A stretch of 64,000 nucleotides of DNA from Halolactibacillus halophilus (lineage in GTDB: Bacteria > Bacillota > Bacilli > Bacillales > Amphibacillaceae): positions 16,547 to 80,546 of the forward strand of contig NZ_FOXC01000008.1 of assembly GCF_900115605.1 (NCBI RefSeq), in the 5' to 3' direction. The notes beneath the pieces were generated by a model, which worked only from the letters and a program-made list of their open reading frames with translations, did no database searches and was not told where the DNA came from. Shown piece after piece: positions 54,388 to 63,289 of the stretch. Position 1 is the stretch's first letter. Every line of letters begins with the position of its first letter. Both the position numbers and the translations under genes were made by a program.

Positions 54388-57156
54388 TTAAGATAAATCG
54401 CCTAGATGATGCTGTATATCCATCATTTTCTTACCAATTTTATTAGGTGGTAGAGGCTTACTAAAGAGATAGCCTTGAATGAATTGACAGCGTAATTGTT
54501 TTAATAATTTCAACTGCGTTTCTGTTTCAACCCCCTCGATTACCACGCGTAAATCGAGCGAACGACTCATCTCTACAATTGCTTGAATAATCGCTAAGTC
54601 ATTAGATTCTTCATCGATATTTCTGACAAAGGCACGGTCGATTTTTAAGATATCAATCGGAAATTTTTTAATGTAAGACAGTGACGAGTAGCCGATACCA
54701 AAGTCATCAACGGAAATGCAAATACCCATCGCCTTTAATTCGTTTAATACATGATTAGACAACGCAATATCTTTCATTAAAATATTCTCTGTTAACTCGA
54801 AAACTAGATGCTTGTGAAGACACCCGCTTGAATTAATAATCGCTTTGATACGGTCAACGAAATCCGCCTCAATAATTTGACGATAAGAGATATTAACAGA
54901 TACGACCGCTTCAATACCACTATCCTCCCATAGCTTTAACTGCTCACAAGCTTTTTCCAACACCCAGTAACCAATTTGGACAATCCGACCTGATTGTTCA
55001 GCAATAGGAATAAATTCCGTCGGGCTAACATATCCATATGACGGATGTTTCCAGCGCAATAATGCTTCAAAACCATACAGTTTCTCTTTCCTAACATCAA
55101 CAATCGGTTGATAAAACAGTTCGAATTCTTGATAATCACTAGCATAATACAAATCATTTTTGATTTGAAGTTGGCGTTTTGATTGTTCGCGCTGGTCCGG
55201 GTTATAGTAATGAATTTTCACTTCATCATCTAGCTGCGCTTCTTTTAACGCCATTTCTGCTTCAATCATTAATTGATCTGTTGATTGATATTGGGAAATG
55301 GATACCCCGACAGAAATCGTCGTAACTACATCTTTTTCATTTAAATGCCACGGCGCTTCAATTGTCTTAATGATTGTCTGGATGTAGCCATCTAACGTTG
55401 TTTTCTCGCTCGTATTTACAATGAAAGAAAACTCACTTTCTCCTGTTCTGGAGAACAGTTGAATGAAAGGATAGGGAGACATTAAGTCTGAGAGCTCTTT
55501 TAAAATAAACGCCATCATGTCCTCACCATAAGCATGCTGAATATGATTAATCTCATCAAAACTAATCATAACTAAACTAGTAGATAAATGACTTTTCAGT
55601 CGATCTTTCAATTTTTGTTTAAAGTAAAACCTGTTAGGTAATTGTGTCAGTGGATCAAAATAGAGCGAGCGGTTGAGCGCTTGTTCAAATGTTTTGCGCT
55701 CACTGATGTCGCGAATATTTAGTAAGAGCTTTTCTTCTAAATCACTATAATCAAAAAAGACAGCTGCATTTACTTCAATCGTAATTTCATCATGTAACGA
55801 ACGCTCGAATTCTAACTCTAGCGTATCACTGTCTTTCGTATATTTAACTAAGCGAAGAAAACTTTCAAATTGTTCCCGGTACTTCTCCGGTAGCTGCATC
55901 AATAAGCGATAGATATGCGACAATTCCCCGAAAAACCGCTCTGCCGAAGGCGACATATAATCAATGCCTTCTTTTTCATTGATTAAGACAATCATATCGG
56001 TGGAGTTTTCAGAAATTAATCGGTAGACGCGTTCACTTTCAGTGATTTTCCGCATAAAATGTAATTTTTGCATCGCAATTGCAAACAGCGATGTATATGA
56101 TTGTACCGCTGAATCAAGAATTGACAATGTCGTCACATCATCGGAGACTAACACAATGAGAATACCGTAGATATCTTTAGCCTCTGAATATACAGGCACT
56201 GAATATAGTGAGCGGTAGCCCAACTGCTGTTTAAAGATTGGCGACAAATCGCTCGATGTCGCATCTGCTTTATTTAAAATTTGTTTCTTTTCACATAAAT
56301 CATTAATTAATTGATTCCCCGGATGTTGGCTATCAAAAAATTCGCGAGTAGGTTTTTTTACATTTTTAGAGTAAAAACACGTCACTTCAGACGGCTCTAA
56401 TAACCGCATAAAGATGACTTCTCCCTCAAGGTGATGTCTTACTCTGTCAATTAAGTACTCAAGCAACTGATGTTCCTCTGTTACCCTAATAATGGCCTCA
56501 AACATATCCAGTTGATTTTCAATTAGGCGCTGCTGTTCTTTCTGATCGGTCACATCTTCTTGAATCACTAAGTAATTTTCTAATTGTGACGCTGCGTCAA
56601 AAATAGGTGACAGTTTGAGTCCTTGCCAGTAAAAAGTGCCATCTTTTTTATAGTTAGGAAGTGTTGTCGCATAGGGTTCATATTTTTTTATCGCTTGATC
56701 CAGTCGCTCCTTTTCAGCATCAGGAATGGGTGCTTGGTGCAAGAATACGTATTCTCGACCCAACATATCTTTTTCTAAATAACCGGTTAGGTTTTCCGCT
56801 GCTTGGTTCATAAAAACAACCGGATGATGTGATTTTGTCGGATCAGTTAAAACGACACCTTGGGTAATTTGTTCCATTACATGTTTGTAACGTGCATTTA
56901 TCTGTGACATTTTCTCCAGTTCCCGTTCTTTTTCTAAGCGTTGAGTCAACTCCACTTGTTGTTTCATCTCAAGACGGTCAATAAGGTAATAAATAAGGAC
57001 AGACGTCATCAAGATAAAGAAATACCCTTTGAGTGTCTGAATAGTAACAGCGTCAAACAACCTAAAGTCGGTACCTTCAACAAGATAATCAGAAAAGGTA
57101 ATCCATAACACTGAAATAATAAAGTAAATGGACGTGATACGTAGTGATGATTTCAT
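54388..57156 (-). CDS. PAS-GAF-PAS-GGDEF-EAL protein, probable c-di-GMP phosphodiesterase
   Basis: Membrane protein of 922 aa. Two TMs (about 5-60), short coiled coil, PAS (about 85-205), GAF (about 215-370), PAS (about 380-490), GGDEF (about 500-655) and EAL (about 665-915). The GGDEF signature reads GESEF, so cyclase activity is unlikely. The EAL domain keeps FEALLRW, VSVNIS, FELTENILM, SVDDFGIGYSSL, ILKID and IEGVETE, all metal/catalytic positions. The frame opens at ATG 57174, but GGAG spacing favours ATG 57156. Monocistronic. Confidence 0.92.
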   Translation of the reverse strand: MKSSLRITSIYFIISVLWITFSDYLVEGTDFRLFDAVTIQTLKGYFFILMTSVLIYYLIDRLEMKQQVELTQRLEKERELEKMSQINARYKHVMEQITQGVVLTDPTKSHHPVVFMNQAAENLTGYLEKDMLGREYVFLHQAPIPDAEKERLDQAIKKYEPYATTLPNYKKDGTFYWQGLKLSPIFDAASQLENYLVIQEDVTDQKEQQRLIENQLDMFEAIIRVTEEHQLLEYLIDRVRHHLEGEVIFMRLLEPSEVTCFYSKNVKKPTREFFDSQHPGNQLINDLCEKKQILNKADATSSDLSPIFKQQLGYRSLYSVPVYSEAKDIYGILIVLVSDDVTTLSILDSAVQSYTSLFAIAMQKLHFMRKITESERVYRLISENSTDMIVLINEKEGIDYMSPSAERFFGELSHIYRLLMQLPEKYREQFESFLRLVKYTKDSDTLELEFERSLHDEITIEVNAAVFFDYSDLEEKLLLNIRDISERKTFEQALNRSLYFDPLTQLPNRFYFKQKLKDRLKSHLSTSLVMISFDEINHIQHAYGEDMMAFILKELSDLMSPYPFIQLFSRTGESEFSFIVNTSEKTTLDGYIQTIIKTIEAPWHLNEKDVVTTISVGVSISQYQSTDQLMIEAEMALKEAQLDDEVKIHYYNPDQREQSKRQLQIKNDLYYASDYQEFELFYQPIVDVRKEKLYGFEALLRWKHPSYGYVSPTEFIPIAEQSGRIVQIGYWVLEKACEQLKLWEDSGIEAVVSVNISYRQIIEADFVDRIKAIINSSGCLHKHLVFELTENILMKDIALSNHVLNELKAMGICISVDDFGIGYSSLSYIKKFPIDILKIDRAFVRNIDEESNDLAIIQAIVEMSRSLDLRVVIEGVETETQLKLLKQLRCQFIQGYLFSKPLPPNKIGKKMMDIQHHLGDLS

Positions 57157-57395
57157 TCGATCCACTCCAAACATTTGGTTAAAACAAATTATTATTGGCT
57201 AAAGACTAACACTATTGTGACAATAAACTTATGTATAAGTATTCCCTTGCTTAGCCAATAATAAACAGTTATAGGGTCACTAGTTATAATATCGGCATCA
57301 TCCCTCTAATCATAAAGATTTAAGCAATTTTGTTGCAGAAACTTTTAAGACGTGCTTAAATACACATCAGATACCAATTTTAATGAGGTGAAGTA

Positions 57396-57731
57396 ATGAC
57401 AACATTTAATACGATTGAATCAACGGAAGTACTTGAAGACTTTTTATCGACTGAAGGCGTCTCGTTCCTTTATATTTCCAGACCGAATTGTAGTGTTTGC
57501 GTGAGTCTCTTGCCCCAAATCGAAACCGTCTTTGAAGATTTTCCAAAGGTAAAAACAGCTTATATCAACCAAGCCAATGTCCCAGAAGTGGCAAGCCGCT
57601 TCAACATTTTCACTGTCCCCGTACTCATTCTCTTTGTTGATGGGAAAGAATATTTAAGAGAAGCGCGCATTGTACCTATTGAACCATTTCGTGAAAAAGT
57701 AAGTAAAATCGTTGATGGATATTACAACTAA
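57396..57731 (+). CDS. Thioredoxin-like protein with CSVC active site
   Basis: Thioredoxin-fold protein of 111 aa, similar in size to YdbP/YtpP. The active site is NCSVCVSLLP (C32, C35), and the cis-Pro motif is FTVPVLILF. AATGAGGTGAAG gives the ribosome site. It likely acts in cytoplasmic thiol exchange. No cistronic partner. Confidence 0.88.
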   Translation: MTTFNTIESTEVLEDFLSTEGVSFLYISRPNCSVCVSLLPQIETVFEDFPKVKTAYINQANVPEVASRFNIFTVPVLILFVDGKEYLREARIVPIEPFREKVSKIVDGYYN

Positions 57732-57741
57732 AAAAACTGTT

Positions 57742-57779
57742 AACACCTGGCCCAAATGAAGGGACCAGGTGTTTTTTTA
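57742..57779 (+). terminator. Terminator of thioredoxin-like gene
   Basis: AACACCTGG (57742-57750) pairs with CCAGGTGTT (57765-57773), followed by T7. Confidence 0.82.
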
Positions 57780-57802
57780 TGAAGAATATATCACGCACTT
57801 TA

Positions 57803-58504
57803 CTATTCGATTTTTATGAGATCAGTCGGTGAAATCAACCCTTTTAATTTATCATAACTCTCACCCGAATCAGTAATCAAGAGTGCATCAATGACCTTAT
57901 CTTTTTTCATTGCTTCCATGAAGATTGCTTCCGCTTCAAATATACTCATCTCACTTGCAACAAACCGATAATTTGCTTCTTTAACTGCATCCTCTTTTAG
58001 CAGGTCGCGGACTTCGGTGTTAAACAATTTTCTGCTGTCACCGTTCATGCTCTGAGCAATAAAATGCAAAATACATTTATCTGTCAACAGACCAATAAAT
58101 TGCTTGCTAACGTAGACTGGAAATTGCGAAAACGTTGTTTCTTTGATAATATTTAACACCTCTTCAACCGTCAAATCTGCTTGAATCGTTCGTAATGTTT
58201 TCCCGAATAAATTAATTACCGTCTCCGGAGCCGTCAATTCTTGTTCAATCTTTTCAATCAATTCAACAATGTCATTATGCGGGTCTGCGATGGTATATTC
58301 ATGCCCAGTTCGTTCGTGAACAATTGCATTACGCAACTGAGAAAACTCTAGCAAATCTTGTTGATAATGACTGACAATCGGGTTAGATTTTCTTAAGCGC
58401 TGAACAGCCCGGTGAAAGGGCACATAGCGTGTGTCATGAATTTGTTGGTCAAGATACTTTTCAATTTTATTAAATGCTACAATAAAACGTTCGTCGTTTC
58501 TCAT
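57803..58504 (-). CDS. HEPN-like domain plus CBS pair
   Basis: Protein of 233 aa. The helical N-terminus (about 1-90) contains LRNAIVHER, with R58 and H63 forming an Rx4H motif as in HEPN ribonuclease or nucleotide-binding helical domains. The C-terminal 130 residues form two CBS motifs (about 92-160 and 165-232), a module that binds adenine nucleotides. No signal or TM. A role in RNA or nucleotide-responsive control is possible; none is established. It is monocistronic. Confidence 0.68.
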   Translation of the reverse strand: MRNDERFIVAFNKIEKYLDQQIHDTRYVPFHRAVQRLRKSNPIVSHYQQDLLEFSQLRNAIVHERTGHEYTIADPHNDIVELIEKIEQELTAPETVINLFGKTLRTIQADLTVEEVLNIIKETTFSQFPVYVSKQFIGLLTDKCILHFIAQSMNGDSRKLFNTEVRDLLKEDAVKEANYRFVASEMSIFEAEAIFMEAMKKDKVIDALLITDSGESYDKLKGLISPTDLIKIE

Positions 58505-58735
58505 AATAATTGCCTCGTTTCACTATCATTTTAGACCTATTATACATGAAAACAGCTATAATCTATACTGCCTTTTATATCGGAACTATCTTTAAACCAT
58601 TGTATGAACTGATTCAGCTCAACTGTTGCTAAGATAGTTTAAAACGATTAAATTTTTTATATCTTTATGAATGATTTTACTCGCTGTTTTCTATATGTTT
58701 TGCTATTTTTATATCCGAGGTTATTTCAAGACATT
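58505..58735. other. Intergenic region, nothing seen
   Basis: AT-rich sequence upstream of the HEPN/CBS gene. No gene or clear regulatory element is supported. Confidence 0.5.
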
Positions 58736-58770
58736 GAAAAAGGAATCCGATGTACCGGATTCCTTTTGAT
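58736..58770 (-). terminator. Terminator of the small membrane gene
   Basis: A ~12-bp stem (58737-58749 with 58755-58767), with T-rich sequence on the minus strand. Confidence 0.75.
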
Positions 58771-58777
58771 ATAATGG

Positions 58778-58984
58778 TTATTCATTTTCATCAGCTTCAG
58801 CCTGGGTGATGACTTTTTTAAAATAACGATATAAAACGATATTAATTGCCGCTCCCATAAACACAATAAACAACAATGCGACGATAAAAACATTAAACTT
58901 TCCTAACGACAAACTATACAAGCCAATACCAACACCCAACACAAATTCTAATGTAGCTAAAAACAAAAAATAACGAAACTTCAT
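58778..58984 (-). CDS. Small two-TM membrane protein
   Basis: Protein of 68 aa with two hydrophobic helices (about 5-26 and 31-52), then a basic and finally acidic tail (YRYFKKVITQAEADENE). ATG 58984 follows GTGGGGAC. No known family is recognised. Confidence 0.58.
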   Translation of the reverse strand: MKFRYFLFLATLEFVLGVGIGLYSLSLGKFNVFIVALLFIVFMGAAINIVLYRYFKKVITQAEADENE

Positions 58985-59127
58985 CTTGTCCCCACTTTCA
59001 CTATAACTATCTTTTTAATTATTATAGCATAAGTTTAATTAGCTCAAAGCAATAGCGAAAGGTGAGCTCGACCATAACTGAAGTTCTAACGAACAGTTCA
59101 CCGCTCAACCCGGGTAAACTTTTCGAT

Positions 59128-59451
59128 TTACTTTTCATGAATGAGTTGATACATCTCAATCATTTCCTCAACTAAAATGATAATCGTTTCAGTGGACATC
59201 AACTGATCTTCCGCATGCATGAAAATCAGCGACAGTTGCACGTCTTTACCTTGAGCTTCTTTTTGAACAAGATCACGGTGATAATGATGAGCTGCGTTAA
59301 AGTACTTTCTTGCCTCTTCTAACTTTCGTTCTGCCGCTTTAATTTGTTGTTGTTTTGCTGCTTGAAGCGCTAAAACAGCTAAGCTTTTAGCACTTCCCGC
59401 CTCCGCGATAATCTTAAATGCTTTCTGTTGTAACTGATCTTTTTCAGACAT
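59128..59451 (-). CDS. PTS lactose/cellobiose-family IIA component
   Basis: Phosphocarrier of 107 aa. A frame extends to 59517, but ATG 59451 (MSEKDQLQQKAFKIIAEAGSAK) follows GGGAG with good spacing and gives the family length. Three-helix fold; phosphorylated His lies in SLIFMHAEDQLMS. It receives phosphate from HPr and passes it to IIB. It lies 73 bases after the IIB gene. No IIC permease or glycosidase is next to it. Confidence 0.9.
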   Translation of the reverse strand: MSEKDQLQQKAFKIIAEAGSAKSLAVLALQAAKQQQIKAAERKLEEARKYFNAAHHYHRDLVQKEAQGKDVQLSLIFMHAEDQLMSTETIIILVEEMIEMYQLIHEK

Positions 59452-59524
59452 AGTCCACTCCCTTATCTGTCTTGTTGTTGCTGATTCATATGATGCTTTT
59501 ATCATTTTTTCATGCATTCACGCA

Positions 59525-59827
59525 TTATTCCTCGACTAACGCTAACCCCTGCATCAAGACTTTTTCTCCGTCCATCTCCGCATAATCTTTAGAAGACAAT
59601 GACATCACGGGAATATTCGAGTGCTTTGCTTTGATTTTTTCTTCCATATAGTGAATTTGTGGACTGATCAAAAGAGCATCTGCTTCATCTGTGAATGAAG
59701 ATAAATCTCCCATCCCAGAAGCATGGATCATCACTTCTAATTCTTTTTTCTCCGCTATCCGTATCATTCGATTCACTAACATACTACTAGACATACCGAC
59801 GGCACACACAAGGACTAAGTGTTTCAC
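59525..59827 (-). CDS. PTS lactose/cellobiose-family IIB component
   Basis: Cytoplasmic IIB of 100 aa. The phosphorylated Cys is C8 in VLVCAVGMSSSMLVNRM. GTG 59827 is the start with GGGAGGAAT upstream. IIB normally pairs with IIC, which is absent from this region. The partner may be encoded elsewhere. Confidence 0.9.
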   Translation of the reverse strand: MKHLVLVCAVGMSSSMLVNRMIRIAEKKELEVMIHASGMGDLSSFTDEADALLISPQIHYMEEKIKAKHSNIPVMSLSSKDYAEMDGEKVLMQGLALVEE

Positions 59828-59935
59828 TTAAAATTCCTCCCTTAGGATTTTGTCTTTTAATAGTTTGAACTTACATTAAACTCTTCCTGTTTCACACAGC
59901 CGGTAAACCTCTTTAACCAATCTTCATTTTAAGAT

Positions 59936-60070
59936 TCATTTTTCTGTGGTTTTTTGTTGCACGACCCAGCTCACAGCTGCTTGGTTTACATGACGAGCTA
60001 CATCCATAAATATTTCATGAATATTCCCACTTTTGATCCCCACTAAATTAAATGCCGACATCAAAAATGT
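59936..60070 (-). pseudogene. C-terminal gene stub of unknown family
   Basis: On the minus strand a frame reads FLMSAFNLVGIKSGNIHEIF and on to VVQQKTTEK, ending at TGA 59936-59938. No start codon with ribosome site is found and TGA closes it upstream near 60070. The composition looks like true protein. It may be the end of a lost gene of the PTS locus. Family not recognised. Confidence 0.45.
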
Positions 60071-60163
60071 ATCAAATCAACAGATTCGGATAATCATTTT
60101 GTTTGAAAAACGAATGACGCAGAGATTCCCGATCATTAACTTTCGTCTTTTATATAAAAATAT

Positions 60164-60192
60164 TTGACATTTCGTCTGAAATTCGTTATATT
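60164..60192 (+). promoter_or_regulatory. guaC promoter
   Basis: -35 TTGACA (60164-60169), 17-base spacer, -10 TATATT (60187-60192). Downstream ATTCGAACG (60203-60211) and ATTCGT (60235-60240) resemble PurR-box cores (CGAAC). PurR control of guaC would be expected in bacilli, but the match is weak. Confidence 0.65.
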
Positions 60193-60258
60193 ACTTTAGG
60201 GATTCGAACGATATAAACCCATACATTGAAAAATATTCGTCTTTTAGGAGTGTAAAAA

Positions 60259-61242
60259 ATGGAAAACGTATTTGATTATGAAGATATCCAGCTTATACCA
60301 GCGAAATGTATCGTTGACTCACGCAGCGCGTGTGATACATCGGTCACTTTAGGTGGTTACAGCTTTAAATTACCCGTCGTGCCTGCAAACATGCAGACGA
60401 TCATTGATGAAAAGATTGCCCGACAACTCGCTACAGAAGGTTACTTTTATATTATGCACCGGTTTGAACCGGAACGGCGACTTGCTTTTATTGAAGCTAT
60501 GCACAGAGATCAACTTATTGCGTCGATCAGTGTGGGTGTAAAACCTGAAGAGTATATATTTATTGATGAATTAAAAACGAACAATCGCTGCCCTGAATTT
60601 ATTACAATTGATATTGCACATGGTCATTCTGAAGCTGTTATTCAAATGATTAAATACATTAAGAAGCAGTTACCTGAAACATTCATCATTGCCGGAAATG
60701 TCGGTACACCTGAAGCTGTACGTGAACTCGAACATGCCGGTGCTGATGCAACCAAAGTAGGCATTGGCCCAGGTAAAGTCTGCATCACTAAAATTAAGAC
60801 CGGCTTTGGTACCGGTGGCTGGCAACTTGCGGCACTTCGTTGGTGTGCAAAAGCAGCGAGTAAACCCATTATTGCTGATGGCGGTATCAGAACGCATGGT
60901 GATATCGCTAAATCGATTCGCTTTGGTGCTTCTATGGTCATGATTGGATCATTATTCGCTGGACATGAAGAATCGCCAGGTGAAACTGTTGAAGTTGATG
61001 GTAAGCTCTACAAAGAATACTTTGGTTCCGCATCAGAATATCAAAAGGGTGAAAAAAAGAACGTGGAAGGAAAGAAAATGCATATTGAGTACCGCGGAAA
61101 ACTAAATGATACGCTACTAGAAATGCAACAAGACTTACAGTCTAGTATTTCTTATGCCGGTGGTGATCAATTAATGGCCATCCGTAACGTTGATTATGTT
61201 GTCGTTAAAAATTCGATTTTTAATGGTGATAAAGTCTATTAA
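60259..61242 (+). CDS. guaC: GMP reductase
   Basis: NADPH-dependent enzyme (327 aa) converting GMP to IMP in purine salvage. IMPDH/GMPR TIM barrel without CBS domains. Catalytic Cys175 is in [15 protein letters not shown], followed by [19 protein letters not shown]. The absence of CBS domains and the ITK sequence after Cys separate it from IMP dehydrogenase. TTAGGAG precedes ATG 60259. Confidence 0.95.
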   Translation: MENVFDYEDIQLIPAKCIVDSRSACDTSVTLGGYSFKLPVVPANMQTIIDEKIARQLATEGYFYIMHRFEPERRLAFIEAMHRDQLIASISVGVKPEEYIFIDELKTNNRCPEFITIDIAHGHSEAVIQMIKYIKKQLPETFIIAGNVGTPEAVRELEHAGADATKVGIGPGKVCITKIKTGFGTGGWQLAALRWCAKAASKPIIADGGIRTHGDIAKSIRFGASMVMIGSLFAGHEESPGETVEVDGKLYKEYFGSASEYQKGEKKNVEGKKMHIEYRGKLNDTLLEMQQDLQSSISYAGGDQLMAIRNVDYVVVKNSIFNGDKVY

Positions 61243-61562
61243 TCGATAGGTGGTATCCCAGTAGCTAACTTATTGACTCACAATAAGTGATTATCTCACC
61301 AATTAAATGCATAACGAAACAGGCGTGTTAGCATAAAAGCCAACACGCCTGTTTGTCTATTTCACACCCATTAGTTGATGATTTTAAAAAAGCAAGAACC
61401 ACATTTATGACTTATTATCTAACCTTGTTTAAATACTCCGTCATTATTCTTATTTCACTCAAAAGTTTTATAAATTTGTTTAATAATATTGTTTAATAAA
61501 ATACCAACACGGGAAAAGTTTACTAGCACTACATAAATTTATTATAAAGGAGCGAGGAGAAA
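61243..61562. other. Intergenic region
   Basis: It holds the guaC terminator and then AT-rich sequence with the ribosome site of the next gene. Nothing else is supported. Confidence 0.5.
61317..61358 (+). terminator. Terminator of guaC
   Basis: A perfect 13-bp stem (61317-61329 with 61342-61354) followed by GTCTATTT. Confidence 0.78.
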
Positions 61563-63098
61563 ATGGATGTATTTTGGGACTATTTTGATCAGATTTCAAA
61601 CTTTCTGATCGCGATTGTAGTATTACTGATTGGGTGGCTTGTGGCCACGATTGTTGCTGGTGTTGTAAAGAAAGGGTTACAAAAAACAGATCTCGACAAC
61701 AAACTATTTGCCGGACCGAGTGGAGATTCAAGTAAGCAAGTGAATTCAGAAAAGATTATTAGTCAATTTGTGTTCTGGTTGTTAATGATTTTTGTTTTTG
61801 TTATTTTCCTGAACTTATTGAATTTAAGTTTTATCGCCCAACCTTTTGCCAATATGATTGATGACTTTTTAGGTGCTATTCCTAATATCGTTATGGCGAT
61901 TGTATTATTTGCGGTTGCCTGGGTGATTGCGAAAGCTCTTAGCTATTTAGTTAAGACGGTAGGACATAAATTACCGATTGCACAGACGTTCAGTAAAATT
62001 GGCTTGGAGGAAGAAAGTAAAAATCATTCAAAAATTGTCGATGTTTTAGCGACGATTGTATTTTACTTTGTTTTTATATTGTTCTTACCAGCCATCTTAA
62101 CAACACTTGATTTAACTGGCATTGCCCAACCATTTATGAGTATGGTAAATTCAATTCTTAACTTTATCCCAGCGCTCTTTGCGGCTGCACTCATCTTTAT
62201 TGTTGGTTGGTTTGTTGCTAAAATTTTACGTAGTTTACTAACTAACTTCTTAAAAGGGGTTGGCAGTGAAAAGCTCGCCGATAAACTTGGTTTATCTAAA
62301 GTATTATCTGGTACAAGTCTAGCAGATGTTGTTGGTACCGTTCTTTTTGTCCTTATTATGATTCCAGTGACCATCTCAGCACTTGAAAAATTAGATATTC
62401 AAGGTATCACGACGCCAGCTATTAATATGCTGAATGATATTATGGCTATGTTACCGAATGTCGCTATTGCTTTAATCTTAGTCGCTGTCGGTATTTGGAT
62501 TGGACGTTTTGCTAAACAACTCGTCGATCAATTACTTACACGCTTAGGCTTTAATAATATTATGCGCCATCTTGGCCTTAATAAGCTTGATACAAGTGAA
62601 ACGAAGTATACGACTAGCCAAATTTCTGGTATGATTGTCGAAATCTTCATCATTTTATTATTTGTCGGTGAAGCCCTTCAAGTTGTTCAACTAGCCTTCT
62701 TTAGTGGTATTATCACGGCGATCGTTGCTTACCTACCGCATGTTATTGCAGCAATTGTGATTCTAGCCGTTGCCTTCTACTTTGGTCACTTAGTCGAGAA
62801 AATTGTTAGTTCTATGCTTAACGGCGCGCTAAGTAAGTCACTAGGTCTCGTCGCAAAATATGCGATTATTGTACTCGCTGTCTTTATGGCACTCAATCAG
62901 TTAGGTGTTGCTGAAACGATTGTGAATGCTGCCTTTGTCTTAGTCCTCGGTGCATTAGCCCTTGCCTTTGGTCTTGCCTTTGGTTTAGGAGGACGTGATA
63001 CAGCCGCGAAGTACTTACGTAAGTGGGACCAAAAAGTTGAAGCGACTCACGTAGATGCTTCAACAGAAACAAATGCAAATCCGGATAAAGAAGTTTAA
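61563..63098 (+). CDS. Multi-TM mechanosensitive-channel-like protein (TM-helix repeat, CmpX-like)
   Basis: Membrane protein of 511 aa with about 11-12 helices, organised as repeats. Each has a long hydrophobic helix pair followed by ARN or KILR-type amphipathic linker (LLIGWLVATIVAGVVKKGLQ, FAVAWVIAKALSYLVKTVG, FIVGWFVAKILRSLLTNF, LVAVGIWIGRFAKQLVDQLL). They match the conserved TM-helix repeat seen in CmpX/YkuT-related MscS-like proteins. A typical MscS beta domain is not obvious. AAAGGAGCGAGGAG precedes ATG 61563. Role in osmotic adaptation is inferred. Confidence 0.8.
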   Translation: MDVFWDYFDQISNFLIAIVVLLIGWLVATIVAGVVKKGLQKTDLDNKLFAGPSGDSSKQVNSEKIISQFVFWLLMIFVFVIFLNLLNLSFIAQPFANMIDDFLGAIPNIVMAIVLFAVAWVIAKALSYLVKTVGHKLPIAQTFSKIGLEEESKNHSKIVDVLATIVFYFVFILFLPAILTTLDLTGIAQPFMSMVNSILNFIPALFAAALIFIVGWFVAKILRSLLTNFLKGVGSEKLADKLGLSKVLSGTSLADVVGTVLFVLIMIPVTISALEKLDIQGITTPAINMLNDIMAMLPNVAIALILVAVGIWIGRFAKQLVDQLLTRLGFNNIMRHLGLNKLDTSETKYTTSQISGMIVEIFIILLFVGEALQVVQLAFFSGIITAIVAYLPHVIAAIVILAVAFYFGHLVEKIVSSMLNGALSKSLGLVAKYAIIVLAVFMALNQLGVAETIVNAAFVLVLGALALAFGLAFGLGGRDTAAKYLRKWDQKVEATHVDASTETNANPDKEV

Positions 63099-63161
63099 GA
63101 TTTTCGTTCGTTAAATATTTTCTAAGGTTTTATCATTAAATGGAAACTTAGTCTAATATCT

Positions 63162-63196
63162 AAAGAGTCATCCTTTCATTAGGGTGGCTCTTTTTG
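63162..63196 (+). terminator. Terminator of channel gene
   Basis: AAAGAGTCATCCT (63162-63174) pairs with AGGGTGGCTCTTT (63181-63193) with G-U pairs, plus a T-run. Confidence 0.78.
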
Positions 63197-63202
63197 TGTT
63201 TA

Positions 63203-63289
63203 TTGAACTACCCCCACCTAACATTCTCACGAATGGTTGAGGAAGGGGATTCCGTAAGGACACCCTAAAGGCGACCCATGCTCGTTCAA
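63203..63289 (-). mobile_element. Probable right end of a TnpB-type element, possible guide-RNA scaffold
   Basis: Directly after the TnpB-related stop on the minus strand lie ~85 bases rich in short GC hairpins (for example CATTC/GAATG around 63225-63236, and GGAAGGGG/CCCCTTCC-type repeats), ending in GGGGGTAGTTCAA. IS605/IS1341-type elements end in such hairpin regions, from which omega-RNA is processed in active systems. The end point is an estimate. Confidence 0.4.

Noticed and set aside
60121..60258. Purine riboswitch before guaC
   Set aside because: The leader is only ~60 bases and lacks the purine-aptamer core sequences.
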